DNA of 32,573 nucleotides from an uncultured Collinsella sp. (GTDB taxonomy: Bacteria; Actinomycetota; Coriobacteriia; Coriobacteriales; Coriobacteriaceae): the NCBI GenBank assembly GCA_938023705.1, contig CALJDJ010000087.1, positions 1-32,573 on the forward strand, in the 5' to 3' direction. Below the pieces are notes generated by a model that saw only the letters and a program-made list of their open reading frames with translations, did not search any database and was not told where the DNA came from. A program made the translations under genes and the position numbers. Positions 14,621 through 22,819 of this stretch are shown here, piece after piece (the stretch's first letter is position 1; the number at the start of each line of letters is the position of its first letter).

Positions 14621-15613
14621 GTGGACGTACAGCAGCTAGAAGAGGCCTGGGCTGCAAGGGCCGGCGCGCGTGAGGCGCGTCTTGCTGCAGCGCCGCATGT
14701 GCCGGCGGCGCTGTCTCTGTTGGGGATTGTACGTCCCGGCGATCGCCTGGTTGCGTTTGCCGATGACTTTGCCGATGCGTTTGCGCGCGGCTTTGAGTGC
14801 TGCGACGTGGCTATGGTGGAGGAGCCGTCGGTTGCGGCGTTTACTGCTGCGTCCGAGGGCTTTGATGCTTCGTTTGAGGTCGAGGGGCCGCACCTGTGGT
14901 GGTTCGTCAACTCTATTGGCGGGTTTGGATTGCGCGTGCCCGATCTGCGCGCGTTAGGACGTGCCGCGCGTGAGGCTCATGCGCTGCTCGTGGTGGATAA
15001 CACCGTGGCTGGTGTCTTTGGGTGCGATCCGTTGCGCTTGGGTGCCGTGCTGTCGCTCGAGGCACTTGACCGCGTGTGCGCCGGTGAGGCTCCGCACAAG
15101 TTGGTTGCCATATCGGTCGCGCGCTCGCAGCTCAAGCGCCATCGTGTGGATGCTGCTGCCGAGTGCGCGCATGCTCTGCTTGAGGGCCGTGGCTTGGTCA
15201 AACTTGATTTGCCTGCTGATGAGGCCGGTGTGCTGGAGCGCGGGCTGGACTCGCTCGATGCCCGCATGCAGGCTCATTTCGACCGCGCACGTGCGCTGGC
15301 CGAGTACTTGGCTGCCAATGAGATGGTGCACGCCGTGCGCTATCCTGGACTGAGCTCGCATCCCGACCATGCGGTTGCAACTGGAATCCTCGAGCACGGC
15401 TTTGGTCCGGCAGTTGAGTTTGACCTTATCGAGCGCAGTGCGGGCGATTTGTTCGATGCTTTGCCGGGGGAGTTTCGCACATCGCCCGCCGGCGGCGCAA
15501 CGACGCGACTCTCTGCTCCGCGCGGCAAGCAGGGGAGCACCATTCGCCTCTTCGCCGGTACCGACGACCCCCTGGTTGTAGCGTCCACCCTGGACAACGC
15601 GCTCCGAAAGTAA
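14621..15613 (+). CDS. Cystathionine-synthase/lyase-like PLP-fold protein lacking the catalytic lysine
   Basis: A 330-residue protein. I choose GTG 14621 (AAGGGACGG upstream); an ATG at 14603 lies against the terminator's T-run. The Cys/Met-metabolism PLP family shows in VVDNTVAGVF at about 124-133 (the Asp that contacts the pyridine nitrogen) and YPGLSSHPDH at about 241-250. Where the family has the S-A-T-K-Y PLP-lysine motif, roughly 20 residues after the DNT, this protein reads SLEALDRVCAG, so the Schiff-base lysine appears missing; the later ARSQLKRH does not match. It is also ~60 residues shorter than usual. It may be a non-catalytic homolog or one with an altered active site. In this family active members make or split cystathionine or methionine. 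Confidence 0.7.
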   Translation: MDVQQLEEAWAARAGAREARLAAAPHVPAALSLLGIVRPGDRLVAFADDFADAFARGFECCDVAMVEEPSVAAFTAASEGFDASFEVEGPHLWWFVNSIGGFGLRVPDLRALGRAAREAHALLVVDNTVAGVFGCDPLRLGAVLSLEALDRVCAGEAPHKLVAISVARSQLKRHRVDAAAECAHALLEGRGLVKLDLPADEAGVLERGLDSLDARMQAHFDRARALAEYLAANEMVHAVRYPGLSSHPDHAVATGILEHGFGPAVEFDLIERSAGDLFDALPGEFRTSPAGGATTRLSAPRGKQGSTIRLFAGTDDPLVVASTLDNALRK

Positions 15614-15626
15614 CTAATCGGGGTGT

Positions 15627-15790
15627 GTGTCACGAAAACGGCCTATTTACTACGTTTAAGCCATAGGGGTCGACCATACCCGCCTATTTCGAAAATTGCC
15701 AAGCTGTCTACCAGCGGTTTTATTTTCATAATGTCCGGTATGGTCGAGGGTATTCAGCTAAACGTAGTAGATGGGCCCGTTTTGTGGCAC
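15627..15790. repeat. 164-base imperfect palindromic element
   Basis: Two perfect 11-bp cores in the same register (15648-15658 with 15759-15769, and 15670-15680 with 15737-15747) plus an outer arm reaching 15627 and 15790 make one long hairpin with small bulges. The interior (about 15682-15735) has no gene. The structure resembles a MITE or palindromic intergenic repeat; similar sequences occur in Collinsella genomes as I remember them, unverified. It lies between convergent genes and could also end transcription from both sides. Confidence 0.7.
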
Positions 15791-15838
15791 GAGCCTCAAT
15801 CCGAGGGCACGGTGGACAACAATTCAGTCCCAAAAGGA

Positions 15839-16186
15839 CTACTCTGCATTGATGCTGGCGATGAGGTCGTTGGCTTTGGTGGCGATGACGTTGTTGATGT
15901 CGGCCTGCAGCTCCTCGTAGGCCGCTATGGCGCGCTCGCCGGCGGGGGTGAGCGATGATCCGCGGGCTCCGTCGCGCTCGATGAGCTTGCAGCCCAGCTG
16001 GCCTTCGGCCTCGTTTACGATGCGCCAGGCCTTGGAATACGCCATGCCCATGCTCTTGGCGGCACGGTTGAGCGAGTGTTCGTGGGCAATACCCTGCAGC
16101 AGCAAGACGCAGCCGTGGCCGAACACGCCCGGTAGGTCTTTGTCGCACGCTTGAATGACCAACTTTGCCGTCGTCTTGTACTTCAT
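15839..16186 (-). CDS. ModE-type winged-helix DNA-binding protein, single domain
   Basis: A 115-residue minus-strand protein from the ATG at 16186; a GTG at 16195 is also possible but its ribosome site is too close. Residues about 22-85 match the LysR/ModE-type winged helix: LLLQGIAHEHSLNRAAKSMGMAYSKAWRIVNEAE, then LIERDGARGSSLTPAGE. ModE regulates molybdate uptake, but full ModE carries C-terminal molybdate-binding (TOBE) domains, absent here. Short forms like this are common in anaerobes, often near molybdenum-enzyme or transport genes; none is visible nearby. It is transcribed away from guaB across a 193-base gap. Confidence 0.75.
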   Translation of the reverse strand: MKYKTTAKLVIQACDKDLPGVFGHGCVLLLQGIAHEHSLNRAAKSMGMAYSKAWRIVNEAEGQLGCKLIERDGARGSSLTPAGERAIAAYEELQADINNVIATKANDLIASINAE

Positions 16187-16379
16187 ACGCTCCACGTCTC
16201 CCCGCTAAAGTGTTTGCTGGGCAAACGCAAAGCCTGCGTCAAACCCTCGTGTGCTCTTCTTAAATCATGCATTGTAGCAGTCAAAGTGCGTTAAGATACT
16301 TCCCCAGTATTGGGCGCCCAAGGTTGGGCTGGGTCCTACGAGGCCTGCAGCCGACCGGTCGCATGGAAAAAGGAGAAAC

Positions 16380-17891
16380 ATGGCTACGTTCTTTCCCGGT
16401 GAGTCCCACACGTTTTCGGAGTATCTGCTGGTTCCTGGTTACTCGTCCTCGCAGTGCATCCCCAACAACGTCTCTCTTAAGACGCCGCTAACCCGCTTCA
16501 AGCGCGGTGAGAAGCCGGCAATCACCCTGAACATCCCCATGGTTTCCGCCATCATGCAGTCCGTCTCGGGCGTCGACATGGGCGTCGCGCTCGCTACCGA
16601 GGGTGGCCTGTCCTTCATTTACGGTTCTCAGACCCCCGAGTCCGAGGCTGCTATGGTTAAGGCCGTTAAGGATCACAAGGCTGGTTTCGTTCAGTCCGAT
16701 TCCACGCTGACCCCCGACATGACCATGGAGCAGGTCATCGAGCTCAAGGAGAAGACCGGCCACTCCACCATGCCGGTCACCGACGATGGCACTCCCAAGG
16801 GCAAGCTCCTGGGCATCGTCACCAGCCGTGACTATCGCCCCAGCCGCGATGACCACCAGAAGAAGGTCTCCGAGTTCATGACCCCGCGCGAGCAGCTCAT
16901 CGTGGGCGACAAGAACATCAGCCTCAAGGTTGCCAACGACGTCATCTGGGACAACAAGCTCAACGCCCTACCTATCGTCGACGACAACGATCACCTTATG
17001 GGCATCGTCTTCCGCAAGGACTACGACAGCCACAAGACCAACCCCAACGAGCTGCTCGATAACGACAAGCGCTATATGGTCGGCGCCGGTATCAATACCC
17101 GCGACTATGCCGAGCGCGTGCCGCTGCTCATCGAGGCCGGTGCCGATGTCCTGTGCATCGATTCTTCCGAGGGCTTCAGCGAGTGGCAGAAGCGCACCAT
17201 CGAGTGGATCCGCGCCAACTACGGCGAGGACGTCAAGGTCGGTGCCGGTAACGTCGTCGACGCCGAGGGCTTCCGCTTCTTGGCCGACTGCGGGGCCGAC
17301 TTCATCAAGGTCGGTATCGGCGGCGGTTCCATTTGCATCACCCGCGAGACCAAGGGCATCGGCCGTGGCCAGGCCACCGCGCTGATCGACGTCTGCCGCG
17401 CCCGTGACGAGTACTACGAGGAGACCGGTGTCTACGTGCCCGTGTGCTCCGACGGCGGCATCGTCTACGACTACCACATGACGCTCGCCCTTGCCATGGG
17501 CGCCGACTTTATGATGCTGGGCCGCTACTTCGCCCGCTTTGACGAGAGCCCGACCGAGCGCGTCAACGTCAACGGCCAGTACATGAAGGAGTACTGGGGC
17601 GAGGGTTCTGCGCGTGCCCGCAACTGGCAGCGCTACGACCTGGGCGGCGCCGCGAAGCTCAGCTTCGTCGAGGGCGTCGACTCCTACGTTCCCTACGCCG
17701 GCTCCCTCAAGGACGGCGTGGGCGGCACGCTCTACAAGGTCAAGTCCACGATGTGCAACTGCGGCGCCCTCTCGATTCCCGAGCTCCAGGAAAAGGCGCG
17801 CCTGACCCTGGTCTCCTCGACCTCGATCGTCGAAGGCGGAGCCCACGACGTCGTAGTCAAGGACTCCCAACAGAGCGTAACGTATCGATAA
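16380..17891 (+). CDS. guaB: IMP dehydrogenase
   Basis: A 503-residue protein, normal length for the family, from an ATG with AAAGGAG seven bases upstream. It oxidises IMP to XMP with NAD, the committed step of guanine nucleotide synthesis. The catalytic loop GIGGGSICITRE holds Cys319. Two CBS domains lie at about residues 105-220, inserted in the TIM barrel, with PVTDDGTPKGKLLGIVTSRD and ALPIVDDNDHLMGIV. The flap contains the KEYWGEGSARA segment. It is a single-gene unit, ending 49 bases before a strong hairpin. The ~190-base upstream gap is shared with the divergent ModE-like gene; I see no riboswitch in it. Confidence 0.96.
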   Translation: MATFFPGESHTFSEYLLVPGYSSSQCIPNNVSLKTPLTRFKRGEKPAITLNIPMVSAIMQSVSGVDMGVALATEGGLSFIYGSQTPESEAAMVKAVKDHKAGFVQSDSTLTPDMTMEQVIELKEKTGHSTMPVTDDGTPKGKLLGIVTSRDYRPSRDDHQKKVSEFMTPREQLIVGDKNISLKVANDVIWDNKLNALPIVDDNDHLMGIVFRKDYDSHKTNPNELLDNDKRYMVGAGINTRDYAERVPLLIEAGADVLCIDSSEGFSEWQKRTIEWIRANYGEDVKVGAGNVVDAEGFRFLADCGADFIKVGIGGGSICITRETKGIGRGQATALIDVCRARDEYYEETGVYVPVCSDGGIVYDYHMTLALAMGADFMMLGRYFARFDESPTERVNVNGQYMKEYWGEGSARARNWQRYDLGGAAKLSFVEGVDSYVPYAGSLKDGVGGTLYKVKSTMCNCGALSIPELQEKARLTLVSSTSIVEGGAHDVVVKDSQQSVTYR

Positions 17892-17939
17892 GATAAGACC
17901 TGCACATAAAGGTTGAGCCTCAACCACGTTATTTAGATA

Positions 17940-17974
17940 AAGCGAGATGCCTGCAAGTCGCAGGCATCTCGCTT
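17940..17974. terminator. Perfect 15-bp hairpin after guaB
   Basis: Bases 17940-17954 pair perfectly with 17960-17974 around AAGTC. No T-run follows directly (GTCGTATTT), so it is a strong hairpin with a weak tail, probably the guaB terminator. Confidence 0.7.
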
Positions 17975-18008
17975 GTCGTATTTGCTATTATCAGTCGAGT
18001 CAACCTTA

Positions 18009-18127
18009 GGGTCGGGCGGCTTAGCTTTGTTCGCTACAAGTTCCGCACGCAAAGAAGAGCACTTAATGTGCTCTTCGTCTTGCGCAGGACTGTCCGCAGT
18101 AGCGAATAAAGCTAAGCCGTCCGACCC
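18009..18127 (+). promoter_or_regulatory. Very long hairpin in the leuS leader
   Basis: Bases 18009-18037 pair with 18099-18127 at 29 of 29 positions, two of them G-U on the plus strand. Inside is a second hairpin, AAGAGCAC (18055-18062) with GTGCTCTT (18068-18075), loop TTAAT. It ends 13 bases before the leuS ribosome site. The G-U pairs suggest the structure matters in plus-strand RNA. No T-box consensus or leucine-codon leader peptide is visible. It may be a regulatory leader or an inserted palindromic repeat. Confidence 0.6.
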
Positions 18128-18149
18128 CAGCAAGATTAAAGGAGCTGAT

Positions 18150-20726
18150 ATGTGCGATTGCACAGATCATAAGGATGAGATCCCTGCTTACGACGCGCAG
18201 GCCATTGAGTCCAAGTGGATGAAGGCCTGGGAGGACTCCAACCTCTTTGCCGTCGACACCGACGCCAGCAAGCCCAAGAAGTACGTGCTCGAAATGTTCC
18301 CGTATCCGTCGGGCGACCTGCACATGGGCCACGCGCGCAACTACACCATCGGCGATGCCATGGCCCGTCAGGCCCGCATGCGCGGCTTTGACGTGCTGCA
18401 CCCCATCGGCTTTGACGCCTTTGGCCTGCCCGCTGAGAACGCTGCCATCAAGCACAACACGCAGGCTGCCGCCTGGACGTATAAGAACATGGACCAGGCG
18501 CTCGCCACGATGAGGCGCATGGGCTTCTCCTACGACCTGGATCGCACCGTTAAGACCTGCAGCCCCGACTACTATCGCTGGGGCCAGTGGATCTTTGAGA
18601 AGATGTGGGAAAAGGGCCTGGTCTATCGTAAGAAGAATCCGGTTAACTGGTGCCCCACCTGCAAGACCGTTTTGGCTAACGAGCAGGTGACCGAGGGCAA
18701 GTGCTGGCGTTGCGGCACCGAGCCCGAGAAGCGCGACCTTGAGCAGTGGTACTACAAGATCACCGAGTACTCCCAGGAGCTGCTCGACGACCTGGAGAAG
18801 CTCCCCGGCTGGCCCGAGCGCGTCAAGCAGATGCAGGCCAACTGGATCGGTCGCTCTGAGGGCGCCGAGGTCGACTTTACCCTGTGCGATGCCGATGGCG
18901 AGCCCATCGAGGGCGACGAGGGCAAGATCACCGTCTTCACCACGCGCGCCGACACGCTCTTTGGCGTCTCCTTCTTTGTCCTGGCTCCCGAGTACGCCCG
19001 TCTGCACGAGCTCGTCGAGGGCACGGAGTACGAGGCGGCCGTCACCAAGATCGTTGAGGACTCCAAGCACATTTCTGCCGTCGAGCGTGCCCAGGGCACT
19101 CTCGAGAAGCACGGTGCCTTTACCGGCCGCTACGTGGTGAACCCCGTTAACGGCGAAAAGGTCCCCGTGTGGGTTGCCGACTACGTCGTGGCTGACTACG
19201 GCACCGGCGCCGTCATGGCCGTTCCCTGCGGCGACCAGCGCGACTTTGAGTTTGCCCGCAAGTATGATCTGCCGATCGTGCCGATCATCTTGGACGACGA
19301 TGATCGCGCTGCCGTCGAGGCCAGCGGCGAGACCATCGATACCTTCCATGCCGAGACCGTCGACTGGGATTGCGCCCACGCTGCCGAGGGCACGCTCGTC
19401 CAGTCCGGCAAGTACACCGGCATGCGCGGCGGTAAGCACTCCGAGGGCGAGGCTGCGATCGTGGCCGACCTCGAGGCCATGGGCTGCGGTCGTCGCAAGG
19501 TCGAGTTCCGCCTGCGCGACTGGCTCATCAGCCGCCAGCGTTATTGGGGCAACCCCATCCCGGCCATTCACTGCGAGCACTGCGGTATTGTGCCCGTGCC
19601 CGAGGATCAGCTGCCGGTGACGCTGCCCGAGAACCTGGACCTGGGCGCCGGCGAGACGCTTGCCGAGTGCAAGGACTTCTACGAGACCACCTGCCCGGTC
19701 TGCGGCCGCCCGGCCAAGCGCGAGACCGATACCATGGACACCTTTACCTGCTCCAGCTGGTATTACCTGCGCTATACCGACCCGCACAACACCGAGCTGC
19801 CCTTCTCCCGCGAAGCCGCCGACCGTTGGATGCCCGTCGATAACTACATCGGCGGCATCGAGCACGCCATTTTGCACCTGCTCTACAGCCGCTTCTTTAC
19901 CAAGGCGCTGCGCGACCTGGGCCTGCTGAGTGTGGACGAGCCCTTCACCAACCTGCTGTGCCAGGGCATGGTTAAGGACGAGAACGGCGACACCATGTCC
20001 AAGTCCAAGGGCAACGTCGTGCCCCCGAGCTCGGTCATCGAGCCCTACGGCGCCGACACCATGCGTCTGGCGATCCTGTTTATCGCCCCGCCCGAGAAGG
20101 ACTTCGACTGGGATCCCAAGGCCGTTGAGGGCGCCAACCGCTTCATTAAGCGCGCCTGGCGTATCGTTTGGCAGCTCGTCCAGTCCGGCGACGCCAACGT
20201 GGCCTTCGACAAGTCCGCGCTCGACGAGACCGCGATGAAGCTCTATCGCGAGCGTCACCGCACTATCGCCAAGTGCACCGAGGACTTTGACCGAGGCCAG
20301 TTCAACACCGCCATCTCGGCCGTCATGGAACTCGTCAATGCCGCGAGTGCTTACCTCAATGCTACTGAGGGCGCTTCCCGTGACAAGGCGATGTGCTACG
20401 GCGTGGCTAAGGATATCGTGAGCGTCCTTGCCCCCATCTGCCCGTTCTGGGCCGACGAGCTGTGGCATGAGGCGCTCGGCTGCGAGGGCAATGCCTACAC
20501 CGCCGCCTGGCCCGAGTTCGACTTGGCCGAGTCCATCGAGGACACGGTGCAGATCGTCGTACAGGTGCTCGGCAAGGTCCGCGGCCGCATCGACGTCGCC
20601 CGCGACGCCTCCAACGAGGAGATGCAGGCTGCCGCTGAGGAAGCCGTCGCCAAGTGGCTCGAGGGCAAGACGGTCGTCAAGGCCATCTGCGTACCCGGCA
20701 AGCTGGTCAACCTGGTGGTCAAGTAA
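18150..20726 (+). CDS. leuS: Leucyl-tRNA synthetase
   Basis: An 858-residue class I synthetase that charges tRNA-Leu. The ATG at 18150 has AAAGGAG six bases upstream; a longer frame reaching 17973 would run through the leader hairpin and is rejected. HMGH at 58-61 is the HIGH motif and MSKSK at 616-620 the KMSKS loop. Cys pairs CPTC and CWRC near residues 168-190 and CEHC with CPVC near 475-515 suggest zinc modules. The editing (CP1) domain lies between about 220 and 420, with TTRADTLFGV and the GTGAVMAVP segment. The C-terminal anticodon and terminal domains are complete. It is a single-gene unit bounded by a leader hairpin and a terminator. Confidence 0.97.
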   Translation: MCDCTDHKDEIPAYDAQAIESKWMKAWEDSNLFAVDTDASKPKKYVLEMFPYPSGDLHMGHARNYTIGDAMARQARMRGFDVLHPIGFDAFGLPAENAAIKHNTQAAAWTYKNMDQALATMRRMGFSYDLDRTVKTCSPDYYRWGQWIFEKMWEKGLVYRKKNPVNWCPTCKTVLANEQVTEGKCWRCGTEPEKRDLEQWYYKITEYSQELLDDLEKLPGWPERVKQMQANWIGRSEGAEVDFTLCDADGEPIEGDEGKITVFTTRADTLFGVSFFVLAPEYARLHELVEGTEYEAAVTKIVEDSKHISAVERAQGTLEKHGAFTGRYVVNPVNGEKVPVWVADYVVADYGTGAVMAVPCGDQRDFEFARKYDLPIVPIILDDDDRAAVEASGETIDTFHAETVDWDCAHAAEGTLVQSGKYTGMRGGKHSEGEAAIVADLEAMGCGRRKVEFRLRDWLISRQRYWGNPIPAIHCEHCGIVPVPEDQLPVTLPENLDLGAGETLAECKDFYETTCPVCGRPAKRETDTMDTFTCSSWYYLRYTDPHNTELPFSREAADRWMPVDNYIGGIEHAILHLLYSRFFTKALRDLGLLSVDEPFTNLLCQGMVKDENGDTMSKSKGNVVPPSSVIEPYGADTMRLAILFIAPPEKDFDWDPKAVEGANRFIKRAWRIVWQLVQSGDANVAFDKSALDETAMKLYRERHRTIAKCTEDFDRGQFNTAISAVMELVNAASAYLNATEGASRDKAMCYGVAKDIVSVLAPICPFWADELWHEALGCEGNAYTAAWPEFDLAESIEDTVQIVVQVLGKVRGRIDVARDASNEEMQAAAEEAVAKWLEGKTVVKAICVPGKLVNLVVK

Positions 20727-20752
20727 GCACTGCGCGCTTAGCTGACGCATTA

Positions 20753-20790
20753 AAGACGAGGGACGATCCGGCTGGGTCGCCCCTCGTCTT
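20753..20790 (+). terminator. Hairpin terminator after leuS
   Basis: AAGACGAGGG (20753-20762) pairs with CCCTCGTCTT (20781-20790), with further inner pairing of CGATCC and GGGTCG. The T-tail is only two bases within the stem end. It lies 27 bases after the leuS stop. Confidence 0.7.
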
Positions 20791-20877
20791 GCGTGTGCCC
20801 GACCAAGTGCTTGCGGTCAATTGTCCTATTCTTGTGGAGAAGCTGTGCGCACGCTGACCTGCAGATTCGTACTGTGC

Positions 20878-20906
20878 TTGCACGTTTTCGCAGCTATTGG
20901 TATAGT
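20878..20906 (+). promoter_or_regulatory. Promoter of the rimP-nusA-infB operon
   Basis: TTGCAC (20878-20883) and TATAGT (20901-20906) are exactly 17 bases apart, each matching four to five of six consensus positions. Transcription would start near 20913, about 72 bases before rimP. Confidence 0.65.
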
Positions 20907-20932
20907 TTGCTTGCAAATGAAGTTGTAATTGA

Positions 20933-20964
20933 AAGAAGTGGGGTTTCGGCCCCGCTTCTTTTTT
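20933..20964 (+). terminator. Leader terminator (attenuator) before rimP
   Basis: Bases 20933-20943 pair with 20950-20960 (11 pairs, one G-U) around TTTCGG, followed by four Ts. It lies between the operon's promoter and rimP, so it would stop most transcripts unless antiterminated. In E. coli the nusA operon is autoregulated through leader terminators; the same logic could apply here. Confidence 0.75.
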
Positions 20965-20984
20965 GTATGGATGGAGGTGCCGCA

Positions 20985-21479
20985 ATGGTCAAGACCAAGA
21001 CCGAGCAGGCGATCATTGACGCGCTCGAGGCCGTCGCCCCCCAGCACGATGTCGACATCGTCGACGTCGAGCTCGTGGGCGCCACCAAGGCCCCCTGCGT
21101 GCGCGTGCGTATCGAGGGTGCCGAGGGTCAGAGCCTGTCTCTCAACGACGTCACGGCCAACACCAAGTGGGTCGGCGATGTGATTGAGGAGCTCGACCCC
21201 ATCTCTTCGAGCTATACGCTTGAGGTGTCGAGCCCGGGCATGGCGCGCCCGCTGCGCCGCCCGTGCGACTTTGCCCGCTTTGTTGGCGAGAACTGTGAGC
21301 TCACCTCCACCGCTACCGAGGGCCGTCGTAAGTACGCCGGCAAGATTGCCGCTGCGACCGAGACCGACGTGACCCTCGAGCTCGAGGACGGCGATTCCGT
21401 CACCCTCGATTTCTCTGATGTTAAAAAGTGCAAGTTGAAGCCCACCTACGACTTCAAGCCCGCGAAGGAAGGAAAGTAA
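20985..21479 (+). CDS. rimP: Ribosome maturation factor RimP
   Basis: A 164-residue protein that assists 30S subunit assembly. The ATG at 20985 follows GGAGGTG; upstream in-frame starts would read through the leader terminator. The N-terminal domain has DVDIVDVELVGATKAPCVRVRIEG, the middle has the family segment YTLEVSSPGMARPLRR, and the C-terminal domain is an SH3-like barrel (about 88-155). It abuts nusA: the stop is at 21477-21479 and the nusA ATG is at 21481. This rimP-nusA-infB order is standard in bacteria. Regulation is probably through the promoter and terminator just upstream. Confidence 0.95.
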   Translation: MVKTKTEQAIIDALEAVAPQHDVDIVDVELVGATKAPCVRVRIEGAEGQSLSLNDVTANTKWVGDVIEELDPISSSYTLEVSSPGMARPLRRPCDFARFVGENCELTSTATEGRRKYAGKIAAATETDVTLELEDGDSVTLDFSDVKKCKLKPTYDFKPAKEGK

Positions 21480-21480
21480 G

Positions 21481-22728
21481 ATGGCAGCATCCGACATGAT
21501 GTCCGCCCTGATGGAGCTTTGCCAGGAGAAGCACATCGACCAGCTCTACCTGATCGACCGCCTGGAGCAGTCGCTCGCCAAGAGCTATGCCGAGATCCTG
21601 CATCTTGAGTGGGGCGCTAAGGTGACCATCGACCGCACAACCGGCAAGATCTACGTCTACCGCCTGGAGCCGATCGACGATTCCATGGACGAGGAGGGCA
21701 ACTTCACCGAGTTCGAGGAGATCGACGTCACCCCCAAGAACACGAGCCGCATCGCTGCCCAGCACGCCAAGGCCGAGATCAACGCCATCGTGCGTAACTC
21801 CGCCCGCGAGCAGATCTACGAGGAGTTCTCCGGCCGCATCGGTGACCTCATCAGCGGTACCGTGCTGCAGTCCACGCCCGACTTCACGATCGTCAAGATT
21901 CGCGAAGGCGTCGAGGCCGAGCTGCCGCACTTCGATCAGCGTCGTTACGAGAACGAGCGCAACGAGCGTCCGATGGGCGAGCGCTACCTGCACAATCAGC
22001 ACATCAAGGCCGTGATCATCGACGTTCGCGACCCCAACTCCAACCTGCAGCCGGTTCGTGGCGAGCACAGCCGTCCGCCGATTGTCATCTCCCGTACCCA
22101 CCCCGAGCTCATGCGTCGTCTGTTTGAGCAGGAGGTGCCCGAGATCTATGAGGGCACCGTCCAGATCAAGTCAATCGCCCGCGAGCCCGGCCAGCGTTCC
22201 AAGGTTGCCGTCCACTCGCTCGACGACCGTCTGGATCCCGTGGGTGCCTGCGTCGGCCCCAAGGGCAGCCGTGTTCGCGCTGTCGTGGGCGAGCTCCGTG
22301 GTGAGCGCGTCGACGTCATCCTGTGGGATGCCGATCCTGCCGTCTACGTCGCCAACGCCCTGTCGCCCGCTAAGGTCACCCGCGTCCTCATCGACGAGGA
22401 GAAGGCCTACGCCGGCGTCATCGTGCCCGACGACCAGCTGTCCCTCGCCATCGGCAAGGAGGGCCAGAACGCCCGCCTCGCCGCGCGCCTGACCGGCTGG
22501 CACATCGACATTAAGTCCGAGACGCTTGCCGCCGACATCCTCAAGAACGTTCCCGTTCACGAGGAGCCCGCCGCCGACCTGATCGGTGATGAGGAGGACG
22601 AGGACGTCCGCCGCTGCGAGTACGTGTCCGAGGACGGCATCCAGTGCCGCAACCAGGCCCGTCCCGGCTCCCGTTTCTGCGGTGTCCACGACACCGACGC
22701 CTTCGATGATGCGGAGGACCTGATCTAG
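21481..22728 (+). CDS. nusA: Transcription factor NusA with a Cys/His tail
   Basis: A 415-residue protein that binds RNA polymerase and modulates pausing, termination and antitermination. Domains in order: N-terminal RNAP-binding (about 1-125), S1 (about 130-200), KH1 with VGPKGSR near 257-263, KH2 with AIGKEGQN at 323-330. After an acidic linker the C-terminus carries Cys379, Cys389, Cys400 and His403 in RCEYVSEDGIQC and SRFCGVHD, a C-x9-C-x10-C-x2-H arrangement that could bind zinc. Actinobacterial NusA normally stops soon after KH2. The usual small gene ylxR between nusA and infB is absent here. ATG 21481, one base after the rimP stop; GGAAGGAAAG upstream. Confidence 0.95.
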   Translation: MAASDMMSALMELCQEKHIDQLYLIDRLEQSLAKSYAEILHLEWGAKVTIDRTTGKIYVYRLEPIDDSMDEEGNFTEFEEIDVTPKNTSRIAAQHAKAEINAIVRNSAREQIYEEFSGRIGDLISGTVLQSTPDFTIVKIREGVEAELPHFDQRRYENERNERPMGERYLHNQHIKAVIIDVRDPNSNLQPVRGEHSRPPIVISRTHPELMRRLFEQEVPEIYEGTVQIKSIAREPGQRSKVAVHSLDDRLDPVGACVGPKGSRVRAVVGELRGERVDVILWDADPAVYVANALSPAKVTRVLIDEEKAYAGVIVPDDQLSLAIGKEGQNARLAARLTGWHIDIKSETLAADILKNVPVHEEPAADLIGDEEDEDVRRCEYVSEDGIQCRNQARPGSRFCGVHDTDAFDDAEDLI

Positions 22729-22819
22729 CGCGCGGTCGCGCCGGGCAGGTCCCGGCGCATCTCCCACGCTCGTTCAGTCTCTAGGCACCCAAGGTGCCAG
22801 AAAGGGTAGGTGAAGTCAT

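Noticed and set aside
15623..15958. 111-codon plus frame across the palindromic element
   Set aside because: Runs through the long hairpin and the antisense of the ModE-like gene, with no ribosome site and no protein-like composition.
18000..18149. T-box riboswitch for leuS
   Set aside because: No T-box consensus sequence or specifier-loop arrangement; the long uninterrupted stem is of another kind.
18063..20750. 895-codon open frame on the minus strand opposite leuS
   Set aside because: Shadow of a GC-rich gene: composition is repetitive Gly/Val/Leu/Asp, no family motifs, and leuS on the plus strand is certain.
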